Source: Colivivens sp963626085 (GTDB lineage Bacteria > Bacteroidota > Bacteroidia > Bacteroidales > Bacteroidaceae). Taken from it: DNA of 64,000 nt. Shown piece after piece: positions 63,768 through 64,000 of this stretch (the stretch's first letter is position 1; the number at the start of each line of letters is the position of its first letter). The stretch is taken from positions 1-64,000 of the forward strand of contig CAVFVJ010000019.1 of NCBI GenBank assembly GCA_963626085.1, written 5' to 3'. The notes below the pieces were generated by a model. That model ran no database searches and was not told where the DNA came from. It worked only from the letters and a program-made list of their open reading frames with translations. Made by a program: the position numbers and the translations under genes.

Positions 63768-64000
63768 TTATTGTGCGTAAAGCAACCATGCGTCTGGATA
63801 AGTAGAGCGAAGCTTGTCACGTGTCGACACAGCTGCAGCTCTTGATGTGGTTGACTCCGCTATTACTCGATACATACCCGTTGACGGATTCTGAGCCACA
63901 ATGGCACTGTAGCCCTTATTCTTAAGGGTACTGCACAGGTTGTTAGCATTGTCAAGACTCTTGAACGAACCACACACCACATTGAACGGACTGAGGGAAC
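63768..64000 (-). CDS. SPOR domain protein, 5' part beyond the window
   Basis: The frame is open through the window edge, where it reads SPFNVVCGSFKSLDNANNL, so the gene begins outside. The visible part is a SPOR domain (VVCGSF...YRVIAESTTSRAAAVSTRDKLRSTYPDAWLL), which binds denuded peptidoglycan at the division site. The protein probably has an N-terminal anchor and other domains that are not seen. Confidence 0.8.
   Translation of the reverse strand, partial: SLSPFNVVCGSFKSLDNANNLCSTLKNKGYSAIVAQNPSTGMYRVIAESTTSRAAAVSTRDKLRSTYPDAWLLYAQ

Overview
The window looks like a chromosomal segment of a Bacteroidales bacterium, most likely Prevotella or a close relative. The evidence is the promoter style (TTTG, 19-21 bases, TAnnTTTG, seen with exact spacing before several genes), a UpxY-type NusG paralog, DUF4270, a GT3-type glycogen synthase, multi-copy AAA-ATPase/PD-(D/E)XK genes, and a secreted enzyme ending in a C-terminal motif of the kind common in Prevotella exported proteins. 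I found no rRNA, tRNA, CRISPR array, transposase or phage gene.

Region 1 (1-7.4 kb, accessory) is one minus-strand operon. It runs from a UpxY/NusG-like elongation factor through an ECF sigma factor, an acidic anti-sigma-like protein, two tandem paralogs of an unrecognised family with coiled coils (one with Sel1-like repeats), a small protein, a GTPase and another small protein. A structured leader of about 490 bases precedes it. In that leader an 11-bp perfect inverted repeat covers the upxY start codon, and a terminator-like hairpin lies between the arms. The adjoining 1.1 kb non-coding stretch carries three separate short repeat arrays (26-bp, 22-bp and about 32-bp periods) in front of an AAA/DUF4143 ATPase.

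Region 2 (7.4-17.5 kb, accessory) holds that ATPase, a LytTR regulator with a membrane protein, and a GH127 beta-L-arabinofuranosidase-like enzyme. The GH127 gene sits between two near-identical but mosaic 583-residue AAA-ATPase genes in direct orientation. A GNAT acetyltransferase follows.

Region 3 (17.5-38 kb, mostly core) carries an OmpA-like porin; guaB-PPIase-surA-like-ostA-orf-mutL (envelope biogenesis with purine synthesis and repair); recQ; clpX, clpP and tig with a heme-motif beta-propeller lipoprotein and a polytopic membrane protein inserted between clpP and tig; and mlaE-mlaF and lptB (lipid and LPS transport).

Region 4 (38.9-46 kb) is DUF177-rpmF, era and der. A tight five-gene cassette follows, each gene overlapping or abutting the next: lipoprotein, HPr-kinase-like protein, S26-type peptidase, PqqD/RRE protein and ABC exporter. 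It resembles a RiPP (modified peptide) maturation and export module without an obvious precursor, and with the region 1 operon it is the best candidate for an undescribed system.

Region 5 (46-64 kb) has dnaA-nrdJ-folB, amidase-mlaD, a YD-repeat-like lipoprotein, valS with a GT3 glycogen synthase and glucan phosphorylase, then a convergent DUF4270 lipoprotein with a GT5-like protein that lacks the usual substrate loop, and the end of a SPOR-domain gene cut by the window edge.
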